Below, in pieces: positions 1 to 5,917 of a DNA stretch of 14,200 nt. Under the pieces are notes generated by a model that saw only the letters and a list, made by a program, of their open reading frames with translations, made no database searches and had not been told where the DNA came from. The DNA comes from CAYLNH01 sp964384625 (GTDB lineage Bacteria; Verrucomicrobiota; Lentisphaeria; JABSQK01), in contig CAYLNH010000187.1 of assembly GCA_964384625.1 (NCBI GenBank), forward strand, positions 1-14,200, in the 5' to 3' direction. How positions within the stretch are numbered: the stretch's first letter is position 1; each line of letters begins with the position of its first letter. The position numbers and the translations under genes were made by a program.

Positions 1-82
1 AACAATACCTTCAAATCCATATGGTCAATTCTCTTCACTCAAGTTCAAATCAGGGATGCTGCAGCAGTTCCCAGCCCGCCGG

Positions 83-99
83 CCCCGGACCCGCCGGGG
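83..99. repeat. Small GC-rich hairpin
   Basis: CCCCGG (83-88) pairs perfectly with CCGGGG (94-99) around the loop ACCCG. No T-run follows on either side, so a terminator role is uncertain. The surrounding bases resemble part of the GC-rich block between the ACP and acyltransferase genes (about 2368-2402), which may mean a shared repeat family. That resemblance was judged by eye only. Confidence 0.4.
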
Positions 100-217
100 A
101 AGGAAGAATGTAAACGCAAAGCCGGTGATTGCAATAGAATCCGGCGGCCAGGCGCGTAGTCGATGTTCTTACGTTGGTAGTGCGATACGAGACAAGGACA
201 AGCGAACACTCAAGACA

Positions 218-237
218 CCACAGCCCTGCGCTGTGGA
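218..237. repeat. Hairpin repeat copy 1
   Basis: The 20-base unit CCACAGCCCTGCGCTGTGGA has a perfect 7-bp stem (218-224 with 230-236) and a 5-base loop CCTGC. The same unit recurs 69 bases downstream with one loop base changed. The form (short perfect stem, conserved loop, two copies in a non-coding region) is that of a REP-like palindromic repeat. No transposase is visible in the window. Confidence 0.6.
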
Positions 238-286
238 GTTTCCCTCAGCCAGCCTACATTCCTGCGGTACCCGATAGAACTCAATG

Positions 287-306
287 CCACAGCCCTGTGC
301 TGTGGA
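287..306. repeat. Hairpin repeat copy 2
   Basis: The second copy, CCACAGCCCTGTGCTGTGGA, has stem 287-293 with 299-305 and loop CCTGT. It differs from copy 1 only by C to T in the loop, so both 7-bp stem arms are conserved. It is in the same orientation as copy 1. Confidence 0.6.
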
Positions 307-434
307 TTCTTACCTTCCGTCTCGCCGCCGGTTGTGCAGAACGGAGTCGGTTGGCTACTTACTGACCTTGTTATGTGCTCGACGGTTGGCATGTGCAGCG
401 CCTGGAGTGTCCCCGTTTCCCTGTTCGCCTTGCC

Positions 435-463
435 TTGATACGGGCACGCCTGACATGTATTGT
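435..463 (+). promoter_or_regulatory. Candidate sigma70-type promoter for the radical SAM gene
   Basis: A -35-like TTGATA (435-440) is followed after 17 bases by a -10-like TATTGT (458-463). This lies about 47 bases upstream of the ATG at 510, which is a sensible distance. The assignment rests on consensus match and position only. Confidence 0.4.
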
Positions 464-509
464 CGCAGGCCTGCAGTAACTGGAAAGAAAGAACGGCAAC
501 GTCCTGCAT

Positions 510-1940
510 ATGAAGATCCTGCTTGTCAAGCCGCATGTCTATCTCAAAGTCGCCCAGAGCTTCCACGGCGTCCTGCACCTGGAACCGCTGGAGCTGGAGA
601 TCGTCGCCGGCGGCATCGATCCGCAGCATGAGATTCGCATTCTCGATCTGACTCTCGAGAAGAAGCCGTTCAAAACGTTTACGGCAATGCTGGCGGCGTT
701 CAACCCGGACATCGTCGGGATTGGCGGCTACTCGAATCAGTCCGGGCACATGAAGGAACTGGCACGACTGACAAAGGAGTTCCGCTCCGACATCCTCGTG
801 GTGGCCGGCGGCGTGCATGCGACGATCGCGCCCAAAGACCTGAAATTGCCTGAGCTCTTCGATGTGATTGTCCGAGGAGACGGCGCCGGCAACATGGGCG
901 ATATCGTCCGGGCCCATCGCGAAGGCACGGCAATTCCCGAAACGGATTATGTCATGACCACGACGGCGACCGACTTCGACGTGCGCGCTGACAAACCGCC
1001 GGCGCCGCTGCAGAAGAGTACCATTGACACACGACCGCGGCGCGACCTGGTCGACCGCTCGCAGTACTTCACCGTTTGCTCCGGCGAGCCAAACACAAGA
1101 CTGAAGACCTTGTTCCCGCAAGTGGCGAGTATGCGTACCAGCGTTGGTTGCCCCCATCGCTGCAAATTCTGTGTTGTCCATTTTCTGGCGAACGGCAAAT
1201 ACCTCCAGCGCACGCCGGAAGAGGTCGTCGACGAGATTGAGGCGATCGATGAGGAGTACATCTATTTCGTTGACGACGAGATGTTCATCAGCCCCAAGCG
1301 CGTCCTGGCTATCGCCGAACTTCTGAAGGAACGCGGCATTCAGAAGAAGTACATCAGTTGGGCGCGGGCCGATACCATCTGTAAACATCCGGAGATGTTT
1401 GCGGCCTGGAAAGAAGTCGGACTCGAAACGGTCTACGTCGGGCTTGAGTCAATGGAAGAAAGTCAGTTGGAGAACTACAACAAAGGTGTCGACCCCGACA
1501 TGAACCGGCGCGCTGTCGAGATCCTGCGGGAGATCGGCATTGGTCTGCATGCCGCGCTGATTGTCGATCCGGATTACGAAGCCGAGGACTTCATCAAGCT
1601 GCGCCAGACCATCGAATTCGTCGCCCCGGCCGAGGTCACGTTTACGGTGTTCTCGCCGTCCCCTGGGACGGCTCTGTTCGGGGAGCACGAGGGTGAGTAT
1701 ATCTGCAATCCCTACCTCTATTACGACTGCATGCACAGCATCCTGCCGACGAAACTGCCGCTGAAGAAATTCTACCGCTATTTCTCGCTGCTCTATCTGT
1801 TCGGTTTTCGCCGCAATCCGTGGCGCATGAAGAAGATCAAAGTGCCGGCGAAGGACTTTGTACGACTCATGCGTGCCGGCGCCCGTTGCGGTTGGCACCT
1901 GAACCATATTTACCGCGACTATCCCAAGGAGATGTGGTAG
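510..1940 (+). CDS. B12-binding-domain radical SAM protein
   Basis: The 476-residue protein has the two-domain build of cobalamin-binding radical SAM enzymes. Residues 1-140 or so form a Rossmann-like B12-binding domain, with family features in VAGGVHAT and the following VIVRGDG segment; I see no DxHxxG motif, which many radical SAM members also lack. The radical SAM domain follows, with the cluster motif C214-PHR-C218-KF-C221 that binds the [4Fe-4S] cluster and S-adenosylmethionine. The C-terminal 100 residues are rich in aromatic and basic residues and may shape the substrate site. Such enzymes typically methylate unactivated carbons or rearrange rings in lipids, pigments and natural products; the substrate here is unknown. 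The start MKILLVKP is typical of the family, although no strong Shine-Dalgarno precedes it. The next genes are an ACP and an acyltransferase, so an acyl or lipid-type substrate is possible, but that is inference. Confidence 0.85.
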   Translation: MKILLVKPHVYLKVAQSFHGVLHLEPLELEIVAGGIDPQHEIRILDLTLEKKPFKTFTAMLAAFNPDIVGIGGYSNQSGHMKELARLTKEFRSDILVVAGGVHATIAPKDLKLPELFDVIVRGDGAGNMGDIVRAHREGTAIPETDYVMTTTATDFDVRADKPPAPLQKSTIDTRPRRDLVDRSQYFTVCSGEPNTRLKTLFPQVASMRTSVGCPHRCKFCVVHFLANGKYLQRTPEEVVDEIEAIDEEYIYFVDDEMFISPKRVLAIAELLKERGIQKKYISWARADTICKHPEMFAAWKEVGLETVYVGLESMEESQLENYNKGVDPDMNRRAVEILREIGIGLHAALIVDPDYEAEDFIKLRQTIEFVAPAEVTFTVFSPSPGTALFGEHEGEYICNPYLYYDCMHSILPTKLPLKKFYRYFSLLYLFGFRRNPWRMKKIKVPAKDFVRLMRAGARCGWHLNHIYRDYPKEMW

Positions 1941-1978
1941 TCGCGCGAGGCACTGAACCCCGCGTCCGGTTACTGTTT

Positions 1979-1996
1979 CGCGTCATTATTGACGCG
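1979..1996 (+). terminator. Hairpin downstream of the radical SAM gene
   Basis: CGCGTCA (1979-1985) and TGACGCG (1990-1996) form a perfect 7-bp stem around the loop TTAT, 39 bases after the stop codon. No T-run follows, so it may be a weak terminator or a 3'-end stabiliser. A separate candidate promoter for the ACP gene lies just downstream, which fits a transcript boundary here. Confidence 0.4.
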
Positions 1997-2051
1997 CACC
2001 TGCCTTCGCACGGTTTTCGCCAATCAGGCCCATCTCTCCAGTGCCGCGAAG

Positions 2052-2079
2052 ATGACCCCGGCTGTTATCGCGCTATAGT
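2052..2079 (+). promoter_or_regulatory. Candidate promoter for the ACP gene
   Basis: ATGACC (2052-2057) and TATAGT (2074-2079) are spaced by 16 bases and end 35 bases before the ACP start. The layout closely matches the candidate fucI promoter in this window (TTGACC, 16 bases, TATACT), which makes both more believable. Confidence 0.45.
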
Positions 2080-2114
2080 ACGGCGCCACCAAAACACGCG
2101 AAATGAGGCATACG

Positions 2115-2357
2115 ATGGCAACTGAGATTGAAGCGAAACTGATCAGGCAACTGGCGGCGATGGGGGCGAAGAACCCCGATGCCCTGACCGGCGAGTCGGT
2201 CATCAAAGAACTTGGAATGGACTCCATGCGGCTGGTCGAATTGTTTGTCTTTGTCGAGAAGGAATTCGGTCTCGAACTGATGAACTCGTCCATCGGCGCC
2301 GGAGACATGAAAACCATCGGGTCGCTGGCGACGTTTATTTCGGAGCACATGGAGTAG
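2115..2357 (+). CDS. Free-standing acyl carrier protein
   Basis: The 80-residue acidic protein carries a growing or finished acyl chain as a thioester on a 4'-phosphopantetheine arm. The attachment motif is G34-M-D-S37-M, equivalent to the usual G-x-D-S-L, followed by the helix VELFVFVEKEFGLEL that is typical of carrier proteins. Length matches the family. I chose the ATG at 2115 over the one at 2103 because GAGG at 2105-2108 sits 6 bases before it; the upstream choice would add only MRHT. The gene has its own candidate promoter. It is followed 100 bases later by a condensation-superfamily acyltransferase that could use its thioester. No ketosynthase, malonyl transferase or phosphopantetheinyl transferase is nearby, so this is probably a specialised carrier rather than the housekeeping AcpP; that is inference. 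Confidence 0.88.
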   Translation: MATEIEAKLIRQLAAMGAKNPDALTGESVIKELGMDSMRLVELFVFVEKEFGLELMNSSIGAGDMKTIGSLATFISEHME

Positions 2358-2457
2358 CTGCAGGCCTGCCCCGGGGGTCTGCCCCGGGCCCCCGCCGGGA
2401 GGCACGCGGCTTCCCGGACCCCGCGTAGTTTGCGCTTCGCGCACAGGAGAACACCGG
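2358..2457. repeat. GC-rich repeat/hairpin block between ACP and acyltransferase
   Basis: Most of this 100-base gap is structured. TGCCCCGGG occurs twice as a direct repeat (2367-2375 and 2380-2388). GGGGG (2373-2377) can pair with CCCCC (2389-2393). CCGGGA (2395-2400) pairs with TCCCGG (2412-2417). TGCGC (2431-2435) pairs with GCGCA (2439-2443) just before the Shine-Dalgarno of the next gene (AGGAG, 2445-2449). The block could weaken read-through from the ACP gene, tune translation of the acyltransferase, or be an inserted dispersed repeat. Confidence 0.55.
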
Positions 2458-3771
2458 ATGCGATCCCGCGGCAAATTGTATCTGAACGGCTCGGACTGGA
2501 TGATTCAGGCGCTGCATCATTCCACCTGGAAGACCGCCGGTACCGGGAACAGTTCACAGGTGGTGATGGAGCTCGAGGGGGTCCTGCCGGAAGACGAATT
2601 GCGGCGCTGTCTTGGCGCGCTCGCGCCGGAACTGCCGATGCTCACGGGGCGGGCCGCCCGCAATCCGCTCAACCTCGCGCCGTATTGGAAGTACTCGCGA
2701 TCGGCCCGGACGGAGATCGAACTGACCGTGCAGGTACTGCCGGCCGACAGTTCGCCGGATCACTACCTTGAGCTGCTGGCCACGGGCGTCAACACCCCCT
2801 TCCCGCGCACTGGCACATACGTTCGCTTCAGCCTGATTCATTGGGGCGGGAAATCCGCTCTGGCCATGAACTTCGATCACCGTCTGTTTGACGCACACGG
2901 CGCCGAGCTCTTCCTGCACGCCCTCGTTGAACTGGCGGCAGACCGGGTGACGCCGGCCGCCGTGGCGGACGTTGTGACGTGGAGTGCGCCGTCGCTGCTG
3001 AATCACTGGCGGGATCGCTTCCTCGCCGGCCGGACGGTGGTGCGCCGGCTTCTGGCGTTGACGCCGGAGGGTACGTTTACGCCGGCGGCGCCGGCCGCGC
3101 GGACCCCAACCGAGTACCGGCTCTTCACCCTGTCAGCCGAAGAAACCGTGCAGTTCCGCCGGAATGCCGAACACCTTACGGTGCCGATGCTGGTGCCGTA
3201 TGGCCTGCATCTGGCGTTCAAGAGCTTCCGGCGGCTGCAAGGCGCGGCGCTTGCGGCCGGCGAGCGCTGCATTGCCTCGTGCAATGTCGATCTCCGGTCG
3301 CCGGATGCCGGTTGGGAGGAGATGCTGTTCAACTACGTTTCATTTCTTCTGTTTGAGGAAACCGACGCGATGGCTGCGGCCGGGGGGCCGAGCCTGCCGG
3401 AGTTATGCGGGCAGTTCTACGACCAGATGAAGCTTGATTTCCCGCGCTGTCTGGCCAAGGCCTGGGTACTGATGCGGATCCTGCCGATCCCGATCTACAG
3501 CTGGGCGATCCTGCGCAACATGAAACGGTGCTTCGGCGCCTTCAACTTCTCCTTCCTCAAAGACTGCGCGGTCCAGGGCGATTCGCTCCTGGGCTGCCGC
3601 ATCACCAATATCTTCCACATGCCGCGTATCCCGCACCTGACCGGCGCCGGCTTCTACTTCAGCCAGTACGGCGGACGGCTGAACATCTGCCTGGCCACGC
3701 ATCGGGGGATGCACGCACCGGACCGTCTGGCGGCCGCCGAGGAGAGCATCCGTACAGCCCTGCGTATTTGA
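2458..3771 (+). CDS. Condensation/CAT-superfamily acyltransferase (HxxxD type)
   Basis: The 437-residue protein resembles the superfamily of chloramphenicol acetyltransferase, NRPS condensation domains and related acyltransferases. The key motif is H141-RLF-D145-A-H-G148 within NFDHRLFDAHGAE, matching HHxxxDG with the first His replaced by Asp140; the second His is the catalytic one in this superfamily. Near the C-terminus, YFSQYGGRLNICLA resembles the conserved late strand around the active-site tunnel. There are no carrier or adenylation domains, so it acts as a stand-alone enzyme that would move an acyl group from a thioester donor to an amine or alcohol acceptor. The neighbouring ACP is the obvious donor candidate. 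The start is supported by AGGAG at 2445-2449, 8 bases upstream. I see no signal peptide or clear membrane helix. Donor and acceptor are unknown. Confidence 0.75.
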   Translation: MRSRGKLYLNGSDWMIQALHHSTWKTAGTGNSSQVVMELEGVLPEDELRRCLGALAPELPMLTGRAARNPLNLAPYWKYSRSARTEIELTVQVLPADSSPDHYLELLATGVNTPFPRTGTYVRFSLIHWGGKSALAMNFDHRLFDAHGAELFLHALVELAADRVTPAAVADVVTWSAPSLLNHWRDRFLAGRTVVRRLLALTPEGTFTPAAPAARTPTEYRLFTLSAEETVQFRRNAEHLTVPMLVPYGLHLAFKSFRRLQGAALAAGERCIASCNVDLRSPDAGWEEMLFNYVSFLLFEETDAMAAAGGPSLPELCGQFYDQMKLDFPRCLAKAWVLMRILPIPIYSWAILRNMKRCFGAFNFSFLKDCAVQGDSLLGCRITNIFHMPRIPHLTGAGFYFSQYGGRLNICLATHRGMHAPDRLAAAEESIRTALRI

Positions 3772-3799
3772 CAAAATCCGCGGAATATCGGCATTTCAC

Positions 3800-3829
3800 T
3801 TGAACTTCGGGGGTTGCAAGTCTTACAGT
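3800..3829 (+). promoter_or_regulatory. Weak candidate promoter for the kinase gene
   Basis: TTGAAC (3800-3805) and TACAGT (3824-3829) are 18 bases apart in the 137-base gap before the kinase gene. An exact TTGACA also occurs at 3768-3773, overlapping the acyltransferase stop codon, but no good -10 hexamer follows it at the right distance. Confidence 0.3.
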
Positions 3830-3908
3830 GTCTTGGTGCTTTCCGCTCAATCTGGAGGCGGGCGGAAGGTGAACCGCACAGCGCATCCGGAGGCACAGGA
3901 GGAGATCG

Positions 3909-5462
3909 ATGCCGGCCAAAAAGGCGGCTGCACGGTCCAGTGAGGCAAATTCCGACCGGGAGGACGGCGTTCGACGTATTCTCGAGCGCCTCGACCTTAC
4001 CCTCACCATTCAGGACGGCTCCAACCGCTACGCCCGCTATGACGAGATCGGGCGCGGCGGCGTGGCGCGTGTCTATTTCGGTCTCGACCGCGCACTGCAG
4101 CGCGAGGTGGCAATCAAGACGCTGCGCAAACGCTACCTGAGCGATCAGGGGGCTGTGGCCCATTTCCTGAATGAAGCCAAGATTATGGCGCACCTGGACC
4201 ATCCGGGGATCGTGCCGGTGTACGATATCGGGCTGCTCGGCAAGAACGAGCTGTTCTTCTCCATGGAAAAGGTGCAGGGCAAGACTCTCCGGGAGATCCT
4301 CGATGAACGACAGACCCAGCGGGAAGTCCAACGGACGCTCGAGGATCTGATCGAGATTTTCTCGCAGGTCTGCCAGATCATGGCTTACGCGCACAGCCGC
4401 GGCGTGGTTCACCGCGACCTCAAGCCCGAGAACATCATGGTCGGCGAGTTCAACACCGTCTATGTGATGGACTGGGGCATTGCCCGCGACCTGCGGGCGC
4501 AGGCGCAGACCGCCGGCGTGCGCGATCTCAACAGCGAAAAAGTCGATATCACCGCCTTGCTTAACGCACGCCAGGTCAAGGGTACGCCGAAGTACATGTC
4601 CCCTGAGCAGGTCCTCGGGATGAACGAGATCGAGTTCCCTTCGGATGTCTTCTCGCTGGGGTTGATCCTCTACGAGATCCTGGCCGGCAAGCATCCGTAC
4701 GAAAGCGACAACATGCGGGACGTCATGCACGCGATCAAAAAGAAGCCCGCGCCGACGCTGACCAGTTTCTATATCCCGAACGACCTGCGCAGCATCTGCG
4801 AGAAGGCCCTGGAGAAACTGCCGGAGAACCGCTACCCGCACGTCGGACCGCTGGCCGAGGATATCCACCGCAGCCGTTCGCTGGAGCAGGTTTCCGTGCA
4901 TCGCGACAATCTCCTGGTCTGGTCCTGGAAGTTCATCCGCCGCCACCGCGTGGCGTCGATGGTGATCCTGCTGGTCCTGGTGCTGGCCGGTGTGTTCACC
5001 TATGTCCAACTCACCTACGAACGCCAGGGCGACAAAGAGTTCAACGAACTGCTGTCGATGGCGACCAGTCGGCAACGCGCCGCCAACTACTGCGAGCGCC
5101 TGATCACCGAGTGGCAGGCGGCCCGGACCACAGTCGCTGAACGCCGCGCCAACATTGCCCGCCTGCGGGCCCGCCGCAATACCCAGTTGGCCGCCGCTCG
5201 CGCGCTGCTCTGCGTCGCGATGAAGAAACACGGCCAGGAACTGCCGTCCACCGCGATCGTGTCATTGAAGCGGACCTGGTTCGAAGAACTGCAGTACTAC
5301 ATGCAGGTTCAAGACGACCGCAGCGCCCGCGCCGCCTTCTACGAAATGCAGGACTTCCTTCATGCCGATGATCCGGTCATGTGCTGGACCGGCGAGGAAC
5401 AGAAGATGATCGACCGCTATCGCAACTTCCTCTTTCCCGAAGCCCAGGCCGGTCTGCCGTAG
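3909..5462 (+). CDS. Membrane-anchored Ser/Thr protein kinase
   Basis: The 517-residue protein has a complete Hanks-type kinase domain at about residues 43-320: glycine loop IGRGGVARVY, ATP-lysine K70 in VAIK, helix-C Glu89, catalytic loop H168-RD-LKPEN, metal motif D188-WG in place of DFG, and GTPKYMSPEQ with SPE at 231-233. All catalytic residues are present, so it should be active on protein Ser/Thr. The DWG variant is frequent in bacterial kinases. The activation segment is long, with an insert at about 195-222 between DWG and SPE. One transmembrane helix (about 347-367) leads to a roughly 150-residue outer portion that is helical and rich in Arg and Ala, with no PASTA repeats or other domain I recognise. 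AGGAGG at 3897-3902, 6 bases upstream, supports the start. No phosphatase gene is adjacent. The signal sensed is unknown. Confidence 0.92.
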   Translation: MPAKKAAARSSEANSDREDGVRRILERLDLTLTIQDGSNRYARYDEIGRGGVARVYFGLDRALQREVAIKTLRKRYLSDQGAVAHFLNEAKIMAHLDHPGIVPVYDIGLLGKNELFFSMEKVQGKTLREILDERQTQREVQRTLEDLIEIFSQVCQIMAYAHSRGVVHRDLKPENIMVGEFNTVYVMDWGIARDLRAQAQTAGVRDLNSEKVDITALLNARQVKGTPKYMSPEQVLGMNEIEFPSDVFSLGLILYEILAGKHPYESDNMRDVMHAIKKKPAPTLTSFYIPNDLRSICEKALEKLPENRYPHVGPLAEDIHRSRSLEQVSVHRDNLLVWSWKFIRRHRVASMVILLVLVLAGVFTYVQLTYERQGDKEFNELLSMATSRQRAANYCERLITEWQAARTTVAERRANIARLRARRNTQLAAARALLCVAMKKHGQELPSTAIVSLKRTWFEELQYYMQVQDDRSARAAFYEMQDFLHADDPVMCWTGEEQKMIDRYRNFLFPEAQAGLP

Positions 5463-5525
5463 GCCGCAGATCATTGACGAAGTTCCTGAGCGAAGTCGAA
5501 GCGGTCAGTGGGGCGCATATCATTC

Positions 5526-5547
5526 CCGCAGGTGTTCCGCAGGTGTT
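5526..5547. repeat. Perfect tandem 11-bp duplication
   Basis: CCGCAGGTGTT occurs twice with no gap (5526-5536 and 5537-5547). It is non-coding and could be a replication slippage product. Confidence 0.7.
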
Positions 5548-5659
5548 TTCTTGCCCAGCGGCGGAGGTCGCACAGTTGCACGAGATGCGTGTCCGGTCTC
5601 GCCACCGGCGGGCTTGTCCCGTCGGAAGCCTGGTCGGTGTGCTGAAAAGCCGGCCCCTC

Positions 5660-5711
5660 CCCCTCTTTCGGTTGGTCGGCCGGTTCGCCGGTCGACCGAC
5701 CGAAAGAGGGG
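5660..5711. repeat. 24-bp hairpin with TTCG loop
   Basis: The arm at 5660-5683 pairs with 5688-5711 over 24 positions around the tetraloop TTCG (5684-5687). Only two positions are not Watson-Crick; both are G-T pairs that would be G-U wobbles in RNA, so the + strand transcript can pair without a gap. The arm begins CCCCTCTTTCGGT. It lies about 200 bases after the kinase stop and no T-run follows, so it is not a standard terminator. It may be a transcript-end stabiliser, a factor-dependent terminator or a palindromic repeat element. Confidence 0.75.
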
Positions 5712-5745
5712 TGTTGGCGGCAGTTCCAGCTTGGGACCACTGACT

Positions 5746-5766
5746 CCGATGGGATGAACCCATCGG
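5746..5766. repeat. 8-bp perfect hairpin
   Basis: CCGATGGG (5746-5753) pairs perfectly with CCCATCGG (5759-5766) around the loop ATGAA. It lies between the 24-bp hairpin and the fucI promoter and could help end kinase-side transcription, though no T-run follows. Confidence 0.5.
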
Positions 5767-5839
5767 TGGCCTGAAGCCCCGCGGAGTTGATATGCACGCG
5801 TCAGTCGTCAATGACCAATGACGCCGCGGACGGCCGCCC

Positions 5840-5867
5840 TTGACCGCCGCTTGCCGCCCGCTATACT
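5840..5867 (+). promoter_or_regulatory. fucI: Candidate sigma70 promoter of fucI
   Basis: TTGACC (5840-5845) and TATACT (5862-5867) are near-consensus -35 and -10 boxes spaced by 16 bases, about 50 bases before the fucI start. A tandem CAATGAC pair (5809-5822) lies just upstream of the -35 box and could be a regulator site. Confidence 0.6.
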
Positions 5868-5917
5868 AAGTCTTCCCGGCATTGACGACGAAACATTCCT
5901 AACCTGGGAGTCCAGAT

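Larger units (their letters stand above)
1..509. other. Intergenic/leader region, no convincing gene
   Basis: This 509-base stretch precedes the radical SAM gene. Short open frames exist on both strands, but none has a good ribosome site, a recognisable protein or support from neighbouring genes. The first 60 bases are clearly more AT-rich than the rest. The stretch contains a small GC hairpin (CCCCGG at 83-88 with CCGGGG at 94-99, loop ACCCG), two near-identical 19-base hairpins (218-236 and 287-305) and a plausible sigma70-type promoter at 435-463. It may include the 3' flank of a gene lying outside the window. Nothing else is recognisable. Confidence 0.6.
5463..5917. other. Intergenic region of repeats and hairpins before fucI
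   Basis: This 455-base gap has no supportable gene; its open frames are broken by structure and lack ribosome sites. In order it contains a CCTGAGCGAAGTCGAAG stretch (5485-5501) that looks like a widespread intergenic repeat, a perfect tandem 11-base duplication CCGCAGGTGTT (5526-5547), a 24-bp hairpin (5660-5711), an 8-bp hairpin (5746-5766), a tandem CAATGAC pair (5809-5822) and the candidate fucI promoter (5840-5867). It looks like an accumulation of small repeats. Confidence 0.6.

Noticed and set aside
218..306. Possible start of a CRISPR array from the two hairpin repeats
   Set aside because: Only two units of about 20 bases, a 49-base interval, no third copy and no cas genes.
210..1388. 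A 392-codon open frame on the - strand opposite the radical SAM gene
   Set aside because: It overlaps a well-supported gene, has no ribosome site, and its composition is that of a GC-rich shadow frame.
3768..3773. Exact TTGACA as a -35 box for the kinase
   Set aside because: It overlaps the acyltransferase stop codon and no -10-like hexamer lies 15-19 bases downstream.
3654..5231. A 525-codon open frame on the - strand opposite the kinase gene
   Set aside because: The + strand encodes an intact kinase with all motifs; the antisense frame is open only because of codon bias and resembles no known protein.
5381..5811. Several small open frames on both strands between the kinase and fucI
   Set aside because: They run through hairpins and repeats, have no Shine-Dalgarno and look like no protein family.
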